From NCBI GenBank assembly GCA_964369405.1, contig CAYJGB010000058.1, positions 1 through 5,981 of the forward strand: a DNA stretch of 5,981 nt, written 5' to 3'. Shown piece after piece: positions 1 through 5,981 of the stretch. Every line of letters begins with the position of its first letter. Positions within the stretch are counted from its first letter, which is position 1. This DNA comes from CAYJFG01 sp964369405 (lineage in GTDB: Bacteria; Bacillota; Clostridia; Oscillospirales; Acutalibacteraceae). A model generated the notes under the pieces. That model made no database searches. It saw nothing but the letters and a program-made list of their open reading frames with translations, and was not told the origin of the DNA. The position numbers and the translations under genes were made by a program.

Positions 1-103
1 ACAAATAAATAGTTTTCTAGGTATCTATCTTATAATAATAGATAATATCATTTTCAAGTAAAACATAATATTACAAGTGATGGAATGCAGTGTTATTAAT
101 ATG

Positions 104-138
104 TAAATAAAACTTAAAAAAAATTCAAGTTTTATTTA
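104..138. terminator. Perfect 12-bp inverted repeat, possible terminator of an upstream gene
   Basis: The arms TAAATAAAACTT (104-115) and AAGTTTTATTTA (127-138) are exact reverse complements around an 11-nt loop rich in A. The T-rich 3' arm resembles low-G+C intrinsic terminators, but the stem has only one G-C pair per arm end region and no T-run follows it. It lies between the window edge and the candidate cas promoter, where a terminator insulating the operon from upstream transcription would be expected. Terminator function is inferred; the inverted repeat is seen directly. Confidence 0.4.
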
Positions 139-184
139 GTTGTACTGTTTAACGTACTATAGCGTTTTATATAAAAATTTTGCA

Positions 185-213
185 TTGATTTTTGTAAATA
201 TATGTTATATAAT
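185..213 (+). promoter_or_regulatory. Candidate promoter of the cas12a-cas4-cas1-cas2 operon
   Basis: A -35-like TTGATT (185-190) is followed, after 17 nt, by a perfect TATAAT (208-213). A TG at 203-204 could also make an extended -10 with the overlapping TATATA at 206-211. Transcription would start near 220, giving a cas12a leader of about 175 nt. It is the best-spaced promoter in the upstream region and no other gene intervenes. In such A+T-rich DNA, chance -10 matches are common, so the correct 17-nt spacing is the main support. Confidence 0.55.
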
Positions 214-380
214 AAAAACATAATAAATATATACGATTAAAGGTTAATTGTTTTACAAATTTAATTTACATTTAAAGTAAAAAACATTATGTGAAAATAA
301 TTCTTATAAAAGGGGTGATTATTATAAAATCTTTTAGACAAGATTAAATTTATTTTGAGCCAATAAAAACATATTATATA

Positions 381-387
381 AAAGGGG
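381..387 (+). promoter_or_regulatory. Ribosome binding site of cas12a
   Basis: AAAGGGG lies 7 nt before the ATG at 395. It fixes that start, and the encoded N-terminus begins just before the conserved WED-I motif, as in other Cas12a proteins. Confidence 0.75.
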
Positions 388-394
388 AATATTT

Positions 395-3300
395 ATGGGA
401 AATAAAAATTTAATTAATCAATTTACAAACAAATACAACTTGTCCAAAACTTTAAAATTTAGACTTATACCCGTAGGAGAGACATTAGAAAATATTTTAA
501 ATTCTACTTCTAGTGTATTAGAAGAGGACAAAACTAGGTCTAATGATTACAAAGAACTTAAAAAAATAGTTGATAAATATCATATTTATCATATTGATAA
601 ATCACTACAAAGTTTTAAGTTGACTGAATTAGATGAATATTATAAATTATATAAATTAAATAGCAAATCTGAAGCTGATAAAAAACAAATGATAAAGATT
701 GAAGAAAATTTTAGAAAGAATATAGCTAAACAGATTAATAGTGCAAGCTTATTTAACAAGGATATATTAACTTTAATACTAGAAAATAACCCTGATAAAG
801 ATGATGAATTGGTTGTTAAAAAGTTTAATAAATTTTCTACATATCTTACTGGATTTCACGAAAACAGAAAAAACATTTATACGGGTGAGAAAAAGTCTAC
901 TGCTGTATCTTATCGTATAGTGCATGATAATCTACCAAAATTTATTGAAAATATTAAAGTGTATAACAAAATAAAAGATATTGTTGATTTATCCTCTATA
1001 GAAATAGAAAAATTTAAAATACCTACTAACTTATCTTTAGACGAAATATTTACAATTGAATATTTCAATTTTGCTTTAAATCAATCTGGAATTACAAAGT
1101 ATAATGACGTTATTAATGGGTTTACATTAGAAAATTCACCTAAAATACAAGGACTTAATGAAAAAATTAATCTTCATTGTCAAAAAAACAATATCAAGCT
1201 ACCTCGATTCAAGTCATTATATAAACAAATTTTGAGCGATAAAACAACATCTTCATTTATTATTGAAAAGTTTGAAGATAGCAAGTCTGTGTATACGGCA
1301 ATAAAAGATTTTTATGATAGCAAGAAAGATGCTTTCTTAAATATGTCAACTGTGCTATGTGATTTAAACAGCTATAATACAGAAAAAATATATATAAAAA
1401 ACGATACTACGCTTACTAGGTTATCTAAAAATGTATTTAATGACTGGTCTTTAATTAGAAATTGCATTTATGATGAATACGATATACTTCAAAAGAAACC
1501 TAAGTTTGATGAAAAATATATAAAGACCAGAGAAAGTAATATAGAAAAAATAGAGAGTTATAGTTTGTCAGACATTATAAGTTATGCTAACAGTAAGTAT
1601 ATTGATGAAACAACAGAAAATAAAGGAAATCAAAAAATAACTACATATTTTAAAAATACATACGAAGAATTAATCAAATTACTGGATATATATTATGAAG
1701 ATATTAATTTTGATAATACTGATAAGATAAATTTAAAATCTAATGAAGATGAAGTACAAAAAATCAAAATGTTTTTAGACACCTCAAAAGCATTATATGA
1801 TTTATGTGCTACATTTAAAGGTTCTGGAAAAGAAGCAAGCAAAGATTTATCGTTTTATGATACGTTAGATGCAATTTTTGTAAAGTTAGATGAATTAATA
1901 CCACTTTATAATAAGATTAGAAATTTTGTAACTCAAAAACCATATTCAGTTGACAAAATAAAACTTAATTTTAGCAATCCAACTTTTCTTAATGGGTTTG
2001 ATATTAACAAAGAAACAGCGAATACTAGCATAATCTTAAAAGATGAGAAAAATTATTATCTTGCAATTATGGATAAAAAACATAATAAATCTTTTGTAAA
2101 ATATCCTTACTCCGATGATGAGCAGTATTTTGAAAAAATGAATTATAAATTATTTCCAGACCCTAAAAAGATGTTACCTAAAGTTTGTTTGTCAAAAAAA
2201 GGATTAGAAACATATTGTCCAAGCCAAGAAATTATTGAAAATTATAAAAACGAAACTCATAAAAAAGGTAATACATTTAATTTAGAAGATTGTCACAACT
2301 TAATAGATTATTTTAAAGATTGCTTATATAAAAATAAAGACTATTCTGTATTTAAATTTAAATTTTCACCTACTAAAGAATATGCTGATACAAGTTACTT
2401 TTATAAAGAAGTAAAAGACCAAGGATATAATGTTAATTTTAGCAAAGTGTCTAAAACCTACATCGATACACTTGTTAAAGAAGGGAAACTATATTTGTTT
2501 AAGCTATACAACAAAGATTTTTCAGAGCATAGTAAAGGTACTCCTAATTTACATACAATGTACTTTAAAGCTTTATTTGATGAAGCTAATCTTAAAAATG
2601 TAGTTTATGCTCTAAACGGTGGGGCAGAAATGTTTTATAGACCAAAGAGCTTAAAACCTAGTAAACCTACTCACCCTAAAAATCAACCTATTGATAAGAA
2701 AAATTCAAGTAGTAATGAAAAAAGTCTATTTACGTATGACTTATGGAAAGATAAAAGATTTACTGAAGATCAGTTCTTCTTGCATTTGCCGATTACTCTT
2801 AACTTTAAATCAGAGGGTATTACAAAGTTGAATGATAGAGTTTTGGAAAAATTAAAAGAAAAGGGTAGTTCGTATATAATAGGTATAGATAGAGGCGAGC
2901 GACATTTACTATATATTTCTTTAATTAACCCTAATGGAGAGATAGAAAAACAATTTTCTTTAAATTCTATAGTAAATGAGTATAATGGACAAAAGTGTAA
3001 ACCTGTTAATTATCACGATAAGTTAAAGACGATAGAAGATAGGCGTACACAAGAAAGGAAAAACTGGAACAGTATAGAGAATATTAAAGAATTAAAAGAG
3101 GGTTATATAAGTCAGGTAGTGCATATAATTTGTAAGTTAGTTGATGAATATGATGCTATAATTGTAATGGAAGATTTAAATTCAGGGTTTAAGAGAAGTC
3201 GTGTTAATGTGGAAAAGTCAGTATATCAAAAATTTGAAAAAATGCTTATAGACAAGCTTAATTATTATGTGAATAAGAGTAAGTCGCCTGATGAATTAGG

Positions 3301-4045
3301 TGGGCTATATAGTGCATACCAGCTTACTAATAAGTTTGAAAGTTTTTCAAAAATGACAAGGCAAAACGGTATAATATTCTTTATACCTCCATGGAACACA
3401 AGTAAAATTGACCCTAAAACTGGTTTTGTAGACTTACTACACCCAAAATATGAAAGTATAGAAAAAACAAAAGCATTAATTGATAATATGGATGATATTA
3501 AGTTTAATAATTCGATGTTTGAATTTTATATTGATTATAACAAATTTAAAGGTGGGAATACTTCGTATAAAAACAAATGGATTGTTTGTACTAATGGAGA
3601 GCGTATTTCTACTACAAAAAATAAGGAAAACGGAAAATGGGAATCTAAATCACTTGATATTACTGAGGAATTTATAAAATTGTTCAAAAAAAATAATATA
3701 GATTATTCTAAGAATCTTAAAAAGCAGATATTAGAACAGACTACAAAAGAATTTTTTAAGTCGTTTATTTACTACTTAAAGTTAACATTACAAATGAGAA
3801 ACAGCATATCAAATAGTACCGTTGATTATTTGATATCACCTGTTAAAGCTAATGACGGAGAATTTTTTGATAGTAGGAATAATAACATTTCTCTTCCAAT
3901 AGATGCAGATGCAAATGGTGCGTATCATATTGCAAAAAAAGGCATGTGGATAGTAGATAAATTAAAAGACGTTGATGTAAAAGAATTAAAAATCTCTATC
4001 ACAAATAAAGAATGGTTAGAATACATACAAAAAGAAAATTTATAA
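395..4045 (+). CDS. cas12a: CRISPR-associated endonuclease Cas12a (Cpf1), type V-A effector
   Basis: Single-protein effector that processes its own pre-crRNA and cuts crRNA-matched double-stranded DNA next to a T-rich PAM; family members also cut single-stranded DNA in trans once activated. It is 1216 aa, similar to the 1228-aa Lachnospiraceae enzyme and shorter than the 1300-aa Francisella one. Visible order: WED-I (NKYNLSKTLKF, ~12-22); REC lobe to ~510, with GFHENRKNIY at 153-162; WED-II/PAM-interacting region ~511-680; WED-III with crRNA-processing residues H760, K769 and K785; RuvC-I GIDRGERHLLY (D832); bridge helix with W891; RuvC-II IVMEDLNSGF (E926); Nuc domain with R1135; RuvC-III DADANGAYHIA (D1172). 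PAM-contact positions by alignment from memory are K539, N543 and K596. All catalytic residues are present, with no frameshift, so an active nuclease is expected. cas4 follows after 10 nt. The alternative class, a transposon TnpB, is excluded by length and domain set. Confidence 0.98.
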   Translation: MGNKNLINQFTNKYNLSKTLKFRLIPVGETLENILNSTSSVLEEDKTRSNDYKELKKIVDKYHIYHIDKSLQSFKLTELDEYYKLYKLNSKSEADKKQMIKIEENFRKNIAKQINSASLFNKDILTLILENNPDKDDELVVKKFNKFSTYLTGFHENRKNIYTGEKKSTAVSYRIVHDNLPKFIENIKVYNKIKDIVDLSSIEIEKFKIPTNLSLDEIFTIEYFNFALNQSGITKYNDVINGFTLENSPKIQGLNEKINLHCQKNNIKLPRFKSLYKQILSDKTTSSFIIEKFEDSKSVYTAIKDFYDSKKDAFLNMSTVLCDLNSYNTEKIYIKNDTTLTRLSKNVFNDWSLIRNCIYDEYDILQKKPKFDEKYIKTRESNIEKIESYSLSDIISYANSKYIDETTENKGNQKITTYFKNTYEELIKLLDIYYEDINFDNTDKINLKSNEDEVQKIKMFLDTSKALYDLCATFKGSGKEASKDLSFYDTLDAIFVKLDELIPLYNKIRNFVTQKPYSVDKIKLNFSNPTFLNGFDINKETANTSIILKDEKNYYLAIMDKKHNKSFVKYPYSDDEQYFEKMNYKLFPDPKKMLPKVCLSKKGLETYCPSQEIIENYKNETHKKGNTFNLEDCHNLIDYFKDCLYKNKDYSVFKFKFSPTKEYADTSYFYKEVKDQGYNVNFSKVSKTYIDTLVKEGKLYLFKLYNKDFSEHSKGTPNLHTMYFKALFDEANLKNVVYALNGGAEMFYRPKSLKPSKPTHPKNQPIDKKNSSSNEKSLFTYDLWKDKRFTEDQFFLHLPITLNFKSEGITKLNDRVLEKLKEKGSSYIIGIDRGERHLLYISLINPNGEIEKQFSLNSIVNEYNGQKCKPVNYHDKLKTIEDRRTQERKNWNSIENIKELKEGYISQVVHIICKLVDEYDAIIVMEDLNSGFKRSRVNVEKSVYQKFEKMLIDKLNYYVNKSKSPDELGGLYSAYQLTNKFESFSKMTRQNGIIFFIPPWNTSKIDPKTGFVDLLHPKYESIEKTKALIDNMDDIKFNNSMFEFYIDYNKFKGGNTSYKNKWIVCTNGERISTTKNKENGKWESKSLDITEEFIKLFKKNNIDYSKNLKKQILEQTTKEFFKSFIYYLKLTLQMRNSISNSTVDYLISPVKANDGEFFDSRNNNISLPIDADANGAYHIAKKGMWIVDKLKDVDVKELKISITNKEWLEYIQKENL

Positions 4046-4055
4046 GTGAGTATAA

Positions 4056-4613
4056 ATGGATAATTTAATATCAATTTCAAATATTAATGATTTTATTTTC
4101 TGCCCAGTTTCAATTTATTTTCATAATATAGACGAAGATACACAGCTACTAAATCAAACTGAAAATCAACTTTCTGGTAGTTTTTTGCACCAGAAAGTTG
4201 ATGATAGTAGTTATTCAACTAAAAAGTCAATTTTACAAGGTGTTTCAATTTATTGCAATAAATATAGACTTATAGGAAAAATAGATACGTTTGATATAGA
4301 TAAAGGTTTATTAACTGAAAAAAAGAGGAAAATAAAAACTATTTATGATGGATATATATTTCAATTATATGCACAATACTTTTGCTTAGAAGAAATGGGA
4401 TACACCATAAAAAAGATGCAACTTTATAGCATACAAGACAACAAAAAATATAATATTCCTTTACCTTGTGAAGATACAACAATGTATGATAAATTTCTAA
4501 TTACTTTAAAAAAGATTGACACATTTGAATTTGATAATTTTATACAAACAAATGTGTTAAAATGCAAGTATTGTATATACGAAGAATTATGCTTATATTC
4601 TGGACTAAAGTGA
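4056..4613 (+). CDS. cas4: CRISPR-associated exonuclease Cas4
   Basis: RecB/PD-(D/E)XK-family, iron-sulfur cluster nuclease of 185 aa. With Cas1-Cas2 it trims prespacers and helps select those with a correct PAM and insert them in the right orientation. The cluster ligands are visible as C16 (FCP near the N-terminus) and a C-terminal set C170, C173, C179 (KCKYCIYEELC). The nuclease core shows H45 (GSFLHQKV), D77 (GKIDTFD), E88-x-K90 (TEKK) and Q103 in a QLYAQ motif. Length is normal for the small Cas4 of type I and V loci. It starts 10 nt after cas12a with only a weak GTGAG-like ribosome site, so translational coupling is likely. A perfect 14-bp inverted repeat lies within its codons 37-49, across the H45 motif. 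It looks intact although its partner cas1 is broken. Confidence 0.95.
   Translation: MDNLISISNINDFIFCPVSIYFHNIDEDTQLLNQTENQLSGSFLHQKVDDSSYSTKKSILQGVSIYCNKYRLIGKIDTFDIDKGLLTEKKRKIKTIYDGYIFQLYAQYFCLEEMGYTIKKMQLYSIQDNKKYNIPLPCEDTTMYDKFLITLKKIDTFEFDNFIQTNVLKCKYCIYEELCLYSGLK
4165..4202. repeat. Perfect 14-bp inverted repeat inside cas4
   Basis: ATCAACTTTCTGGT (4165-4178) and ACCAGAAAGTTGAT (4189-4202) are exact reverse complements separated by a 10-nt loop containing six Ts. The RNA should fold into a stable hairpin on either strand. It covers cas4 codons for about residues 37-49, including H45. It is longer and richer in G-C pairs than the other inverted repeats in the window. No T-run follows on the + strand, so it is not an evident terminator for the operon; on the - strand it is followed by TTTCAGTTT, a weak terminator-like tail. 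Its function is unknown. Confidence 0.85.
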
Positions 4614-4632
4614 TTTTTTATACCATATAATA

Positions 4633-4639
4633 AGAGGAG
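4633..4639 (+). promoter_or_regulatory. Ribosome binding site of cas1
   Basis: AGAGGAG lies 8 nt before the ATG at 4648 in the 34-nt cas4-cas1 gap. It supports that start, so translation of the broken cas1 probably still begins. Confidence 0.75.
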
Positions 4640-4647
4640 TTGTTAAT

Positions 4648-5301
4648 ATGCTAAGTTTACAAGATTTTACTAAAAAACAAATTATATTTATACTTTTCAA
4701 TCAGGGCGAAAAACTTTCTTTTAGTAATGAAAATTTGGTAGTTAAAGATAAAGATAAGAAAATTAAGTTACAAACAAGTTGTTATAATATTTATATTATT
4801 TTCGCCATAGGTAATTTTAGCATTACTTCCCCATTAATTGAAAAAAGCCGGAAATATGGATTTTTTATAATATTAATGTCATCATCTTTAAAAGTTTATG
4901 ATATAATAGGTAGTGTCAAAAATGGTAACACACTACTTAAAAAAAGACAATATTTATATTCAGAAATTGATATTGCAAAACACATAACAAAAAACAAAAT
5001 ACAGAAACAATATCAGACTGTTTTAGATATACGAAACAAAAACGAATTACAAAGAGAAATTTTATCACATTTAACTAAGTACATAAGCAATATTGATAAG
5101 TGTATCAATATACAAGAAATTATGGGTTATGAGGGAATGGCATCTAAAATGTACTTTAATAGTTACTTTGACAATGTTCTTTGGAAAGGTAGAAAACCAC
5201 GAATAAAGTCAGATTTTGTAAATTCTACTTTAGATATAGGATATACTATGTTATTTAATTTTATTGAAGCAATTTTATATGAGAAAATCTTTAGTTTGTG
5301 A
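4648..5301 (+). CDS. N-terminal Cas1 fragment (open frame before the break)
   Basis: This 217-aa frame is what would be translated from the cas1 start. Residues 1 to about 210 are genuine Cas1, with the beta-rich N-terminal domain and the catalytic-domain helices to NFIEAIL; the last seven or so residues (YEKIFSL) are out-of-frame tail. It has E162 but neither the catalytic histidine nor the C-terminal acidic residues, so it should not integrate DNA. Whether it folds, for example as a dimerising remnant, is unknown. Confidence 0.6.
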   Translation: MLSLQDFTKKQIIFILFNQGEKLSFSNENLVVKDKDKKIKLQTSCYNIYIIFAIGNFSITSPLIEKSRKYGFFIILMSSSLKVYDIIGSVKNGNTLLKKRQYLYSEIDIAKHITKNKIQKQYQTVLDIRNKNELQREILSHLTKYISNIDKCINIQEIMGYEGMASKMYFNSYFDNVLWKGRKPRIKSDFVNSTLDIGYTMLFNFIEAILYEKIFSL

Positions 5302-5554
5302 TATTATTGAGCCGTTTAGAACAATTATAGATACATCAGTAAAAAAAGGAATAAACTTAAAACAAATAAAAGAGGAAGATTTTAAAGTGATAAATTATCA
5401 ATATAAACTAAAGTATGAAAAAACTTCTGACTATATAAAAATATTTATGCAAGCAATATTAAAAGAAAAAGATGAAATATTTAAGTACATACAATTTTAT
5501 TATAGAGCATTTATGAAAAATAAACCTATAGATGAATATCCAAATTATAATTAA
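5264..5554 (+). CDS. C-terminal Cas1 fragment (open frame after the break)
   Basis: This 96-codon frame holds the end of Cas1: RKSLVCDIIEPFR with the catalytic Asp and Glu, then the usual helical C-terminus with FMQAILKEKDEIFKYIQFYYRAF. It opens after a TAG at 5237-5239 and has possible starts at TTG 5264 or ATG 5279, but no ribosome binding site precedes either, so it is probably not made on its own. It ends 20 nt before cas2. Confidence 0.45.
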   Translation: MKQFYMRKSLVCDIIEPFRTIIDTSVKKGINLKQIKEEDFKVINYQYKLKYEKTSDYIKIFMQAILKEKDEIFKYIQFYYRAFMKNKPIDEYPNYN

Positions 5555-5561
5555 GGTAAGC

Positions 5562-5568
5562 AGGAGGG
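5562..5568 (+). promoter_or_regulatory. Ribosome binding site selecting the TTG start of cas2
   Basis: AGGAGGG, the strongest Shine-Dalgarno in the window, lies 6 nt before TTG 5575. It decides this non-ATG start; no ATG occurs at the N-terminus, and the encoded IIISYDIS is the standard Cas2 beginning. Confidence 0.8.
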
Positions 5569-5574
5569 TAAATA

Positions 5575-5847
5575 TTGATTATTATAAGTTATGATATATC
5601 GGACAATAAAAAAAGAGCAAAATTTAATAAATATATAAGAAAATTTGGACATCGGTTACAATATTCAGTATACAAAATTGAAAATAGTAAAAGAATATTA
5701 GATAATATTATAATTGATTTAAATAATAGATTTGTAAAAGAGTTTGACCAGACAGATAGTGTATATATATTTAATTTAAGTGCAAACTGTGATATATATA
5801 AATATGGATATGCTAAGAACGAAGATACAGATTTAATTATTATGTAG
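5575..5847 (+). CDS. cas2: CRISPR-associated protein Cas2
   Basis: Small ferredoxin-fold protein that, as a dimer, bridges two Cas1 dimers in the spacer-integration complex; its role there is structural. The 90-aa product has the first beta strand IIISYDIS with the family Asp at D7, then the helix NKKRAKFNKYIRKFG and the strand RLQYSVYKIE typical of Cas2, followed by an acidic helix and the strand SVYIFNLS. Length is normal (about 85-100 aa). The TTG start is set by the AGGAGGG site. It is intact and well translated by appearance, though its partner cas1 is broken 5' to it in the same operon. The frame ends in TAG, just before the predicted array promoter. Confidence 0.95.
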   Translation: MIIISYDISDNKKRAKFNKYIRKFGHRLQYSVYKIENSKRILDNIIIDLNNRFVKEFDQTDSVYIFNLSANCDIYKYGYAKNEDTDLIIM

Positions 5848-5853
5848 AAGTAG

Positions 5854-5883
5854 TTGCAAACCTTAGTCTTAATGTGTTATAAT
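5854..5883 (+). promoter_or_regulatory. Candidate CRISPR leader promoter
   Basis: TTGCAA (5854-5859), an 18-nt spacer and an extended -10 TGTTATAAT (5875-5883, perfect TATAAT at 5878-5883) form the best promoter in the window. It begins 6 nt after the cas2 stop and reads away from the operon, with transcription expected near 5890. In type V-A loci the CRISPR array usually lies downstream of cas2 and is transcribed from its leader, so this is most likely the pre-crRNA promoter. Confidence 0.65.
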
Positions 5884-5981
5884 ATTACGTATAAAGGGTT
5901 ATTGAATTAAAAAAACAATAAAAACTTCTATAAAATTAAAGGTACATACAGATAATTTTATGAATAATAACAAGATAGGGA
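5884..5981 (+). other. Probable CRISPR leader, array expected beyond the window
   Basis: These last 98 bases are A+T-rich, without a supported gene, hairpin terminator or repeated unit. I looked for the hallmark 3' end of Cas12a repeats (TCTAC, short loop, GTAGAT) and found none. Position after cas2 and behind a strong promoter makes this the likely leader, with the first repeat just outside. An ATG at 5960 opens a frame running off the edge but lacks a nearby ribosome binding site. Confidence 0.5.

Larger units (their letters stand above)
1..394. other. Non-coding region upstream of the cas operon
   Basis: No convincing gene is present in this very A+T-rich stretch. One + strand frame is open from the window edge to a TAA at 59-61 and could encode the last residues of an upstream gene (ending IIIDNIIFK), but about 19 codons are too few to support that. 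The region holds a perfect inverted repeat (104-138), a candidate promoter (185-213), and two copies of the 11-mer TATAAAAGGGG (305-315 and 377-387), the second serving as the cas12a ribosome binding site. I saw no CRISPR repeat, tRNA or tracrRNA-like anti-repeat; type V-A systems need no tracrRNA. Confidence 0.7.
4648..5554 (+). pseudogene. cas1: cas1, CRISPR integrase, disrupted by an internal frameshifting deletion
   Basis: Cas1 is the integrase that, as a complex with Cas2, inserts new spacers at the leader end of the array. The first 205 or so codons (from 4648) give a normal N-terminal domain and the start of the catalytic domain, with the conserved glutamate E162 in GYEGMASKMYF. The frame then shifts +1 near 5267-5280: the upstream frame ends as YEKIFSL at a TGA (5299-5301), while the downstream frame continues QFYMRKSLVCDIIEPFR, keeping the catalytic Asp and Glu of the CD-x-x-EPF motif. 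Between FNFIEAIL and QFYMRKSL, family members have roughly 15-20 more residues, including the metal-binding histidine about 12 residues before that Asp. They are absent in every frame, so one lost base or a programmed frameshift cannot restore the protein. Without the gap the product would be a typical ~320 aa. Integrase activity is expected to be lost; an assembly error remains possible. Confidence 0.85.

Noticed and set aside
22..44. 7-bp inverted repeat TATCTAT / ATAGATA near the window start
   Set aside because: Short, A+T-rich and not followed by a T-run; expected by chance.
236..244. ATTAAAGGT shared with 5935-5943 in the putative CRISPR leader
   Set aside because: A single 9-mer match with no extended similarity around it is expected by chance in this composition.
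3480..3677. 65-codon open frame on the + strand
   Set aside because: It lies wholly inside cas12a in another frame, has no ribosome binding site, and the cas12a frame here encodes conserved sequence.
3806..3836. 10-bp inverted repeat ATATCAAATA / TATTTGATAT in cas12a
   Set aside because: A 10-bp A+T-rich pair with an 11-nt loop is about what chance gives in a window of this size and composition.
4601..4631. Possible internal promoter before cas1 (TGGACT, 19 nt, TATAAT at 4626-4631)
   Set aside because: Transcription would start near 4638, inside the cas1 ribosome binding site (4633-4639), giving an mRNA that lacks it; the -35 and spacing are also poor.
5221..5237. AATTCTACTTTAGAT, resembling the 3' part of a Cas12a CRISPR repeat
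   Set aside because: It encodes the conserved Cas1 residues NSTLDIG, lacks the complementary GTAGA arm, and is not repeated nearby.
5264..5310. Programmed ribosomal frameshift joining the two cas1 frames
   Set aside because: A frameshift could join the frames but could not supply the missing histidine-bearing segment; reading TGA as Trp does not help either, since a TAG follows shortly in the same frame.

Overview
This window carries a type V-A CRISPR-Cas operon, all on the + strand, in the canonical order cas12a (395-4045), cas4 (4056-4613), cas1 (4648-5554, broken), cas2 (5575-5847). Base composition is extremely A+T-rich. Clear Shine-Dalgarno sequences (AAAGGGG, AGAGGAG, AGGAGGG), sigma-70/sigma-A-like promoters, and TAA, TGA and TAG stops under the standard bacterial code are all present. 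This points to a low-G+C bacterium, most simply a Bacillota (clostridial) lineage, but the species cannot be named from the sequence alone.

Layout: 1-394 is non-coding. It holds a perfect 12-bp inverted repeat (104-138, possible terminator of an upstream gene), a good candidate operon promoter (TTGATT, 17 nt, TATAAT at 185-213), and an A+T-rich 5' leader of about 175 nt ending in a strong ribosome binding site. Cas12a is full length (1216 aa) and appears catalytically intact for both DNA cleavage (D832, E926, R1135, D1172) and crRNA processing (H760, K769, K785). Cas4 keeps its four cysteines and nuclease residues. Cas2 is complete and starts at TTG. After cas2, a strong extended -10 promoter (5854-5883) reads out of the operon, and the last ~90 bases look like the leader of a CRISPR array lying just beyond the window; no repeat is visible inside it.

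The main surprise is cas1. Its two conserved halves lie in different frames, and the segment between them, which should hold the catalytic histidine, is missing. The join sits on a CAATTTTATAT-type sequence that fits both flanking protein motifs, which suggests a short-homology deletion of about 15-20 codons plus two bases. If real, this locus can interfere (Cas12a plus array) but cannot acquire spacers unless a Cas1 is supplied in trans, so its spacer memory would be frozen. A second unexplained structure is a perfect 14-bp inverted repeat inside the cas4 coding sequence (4165-4202).
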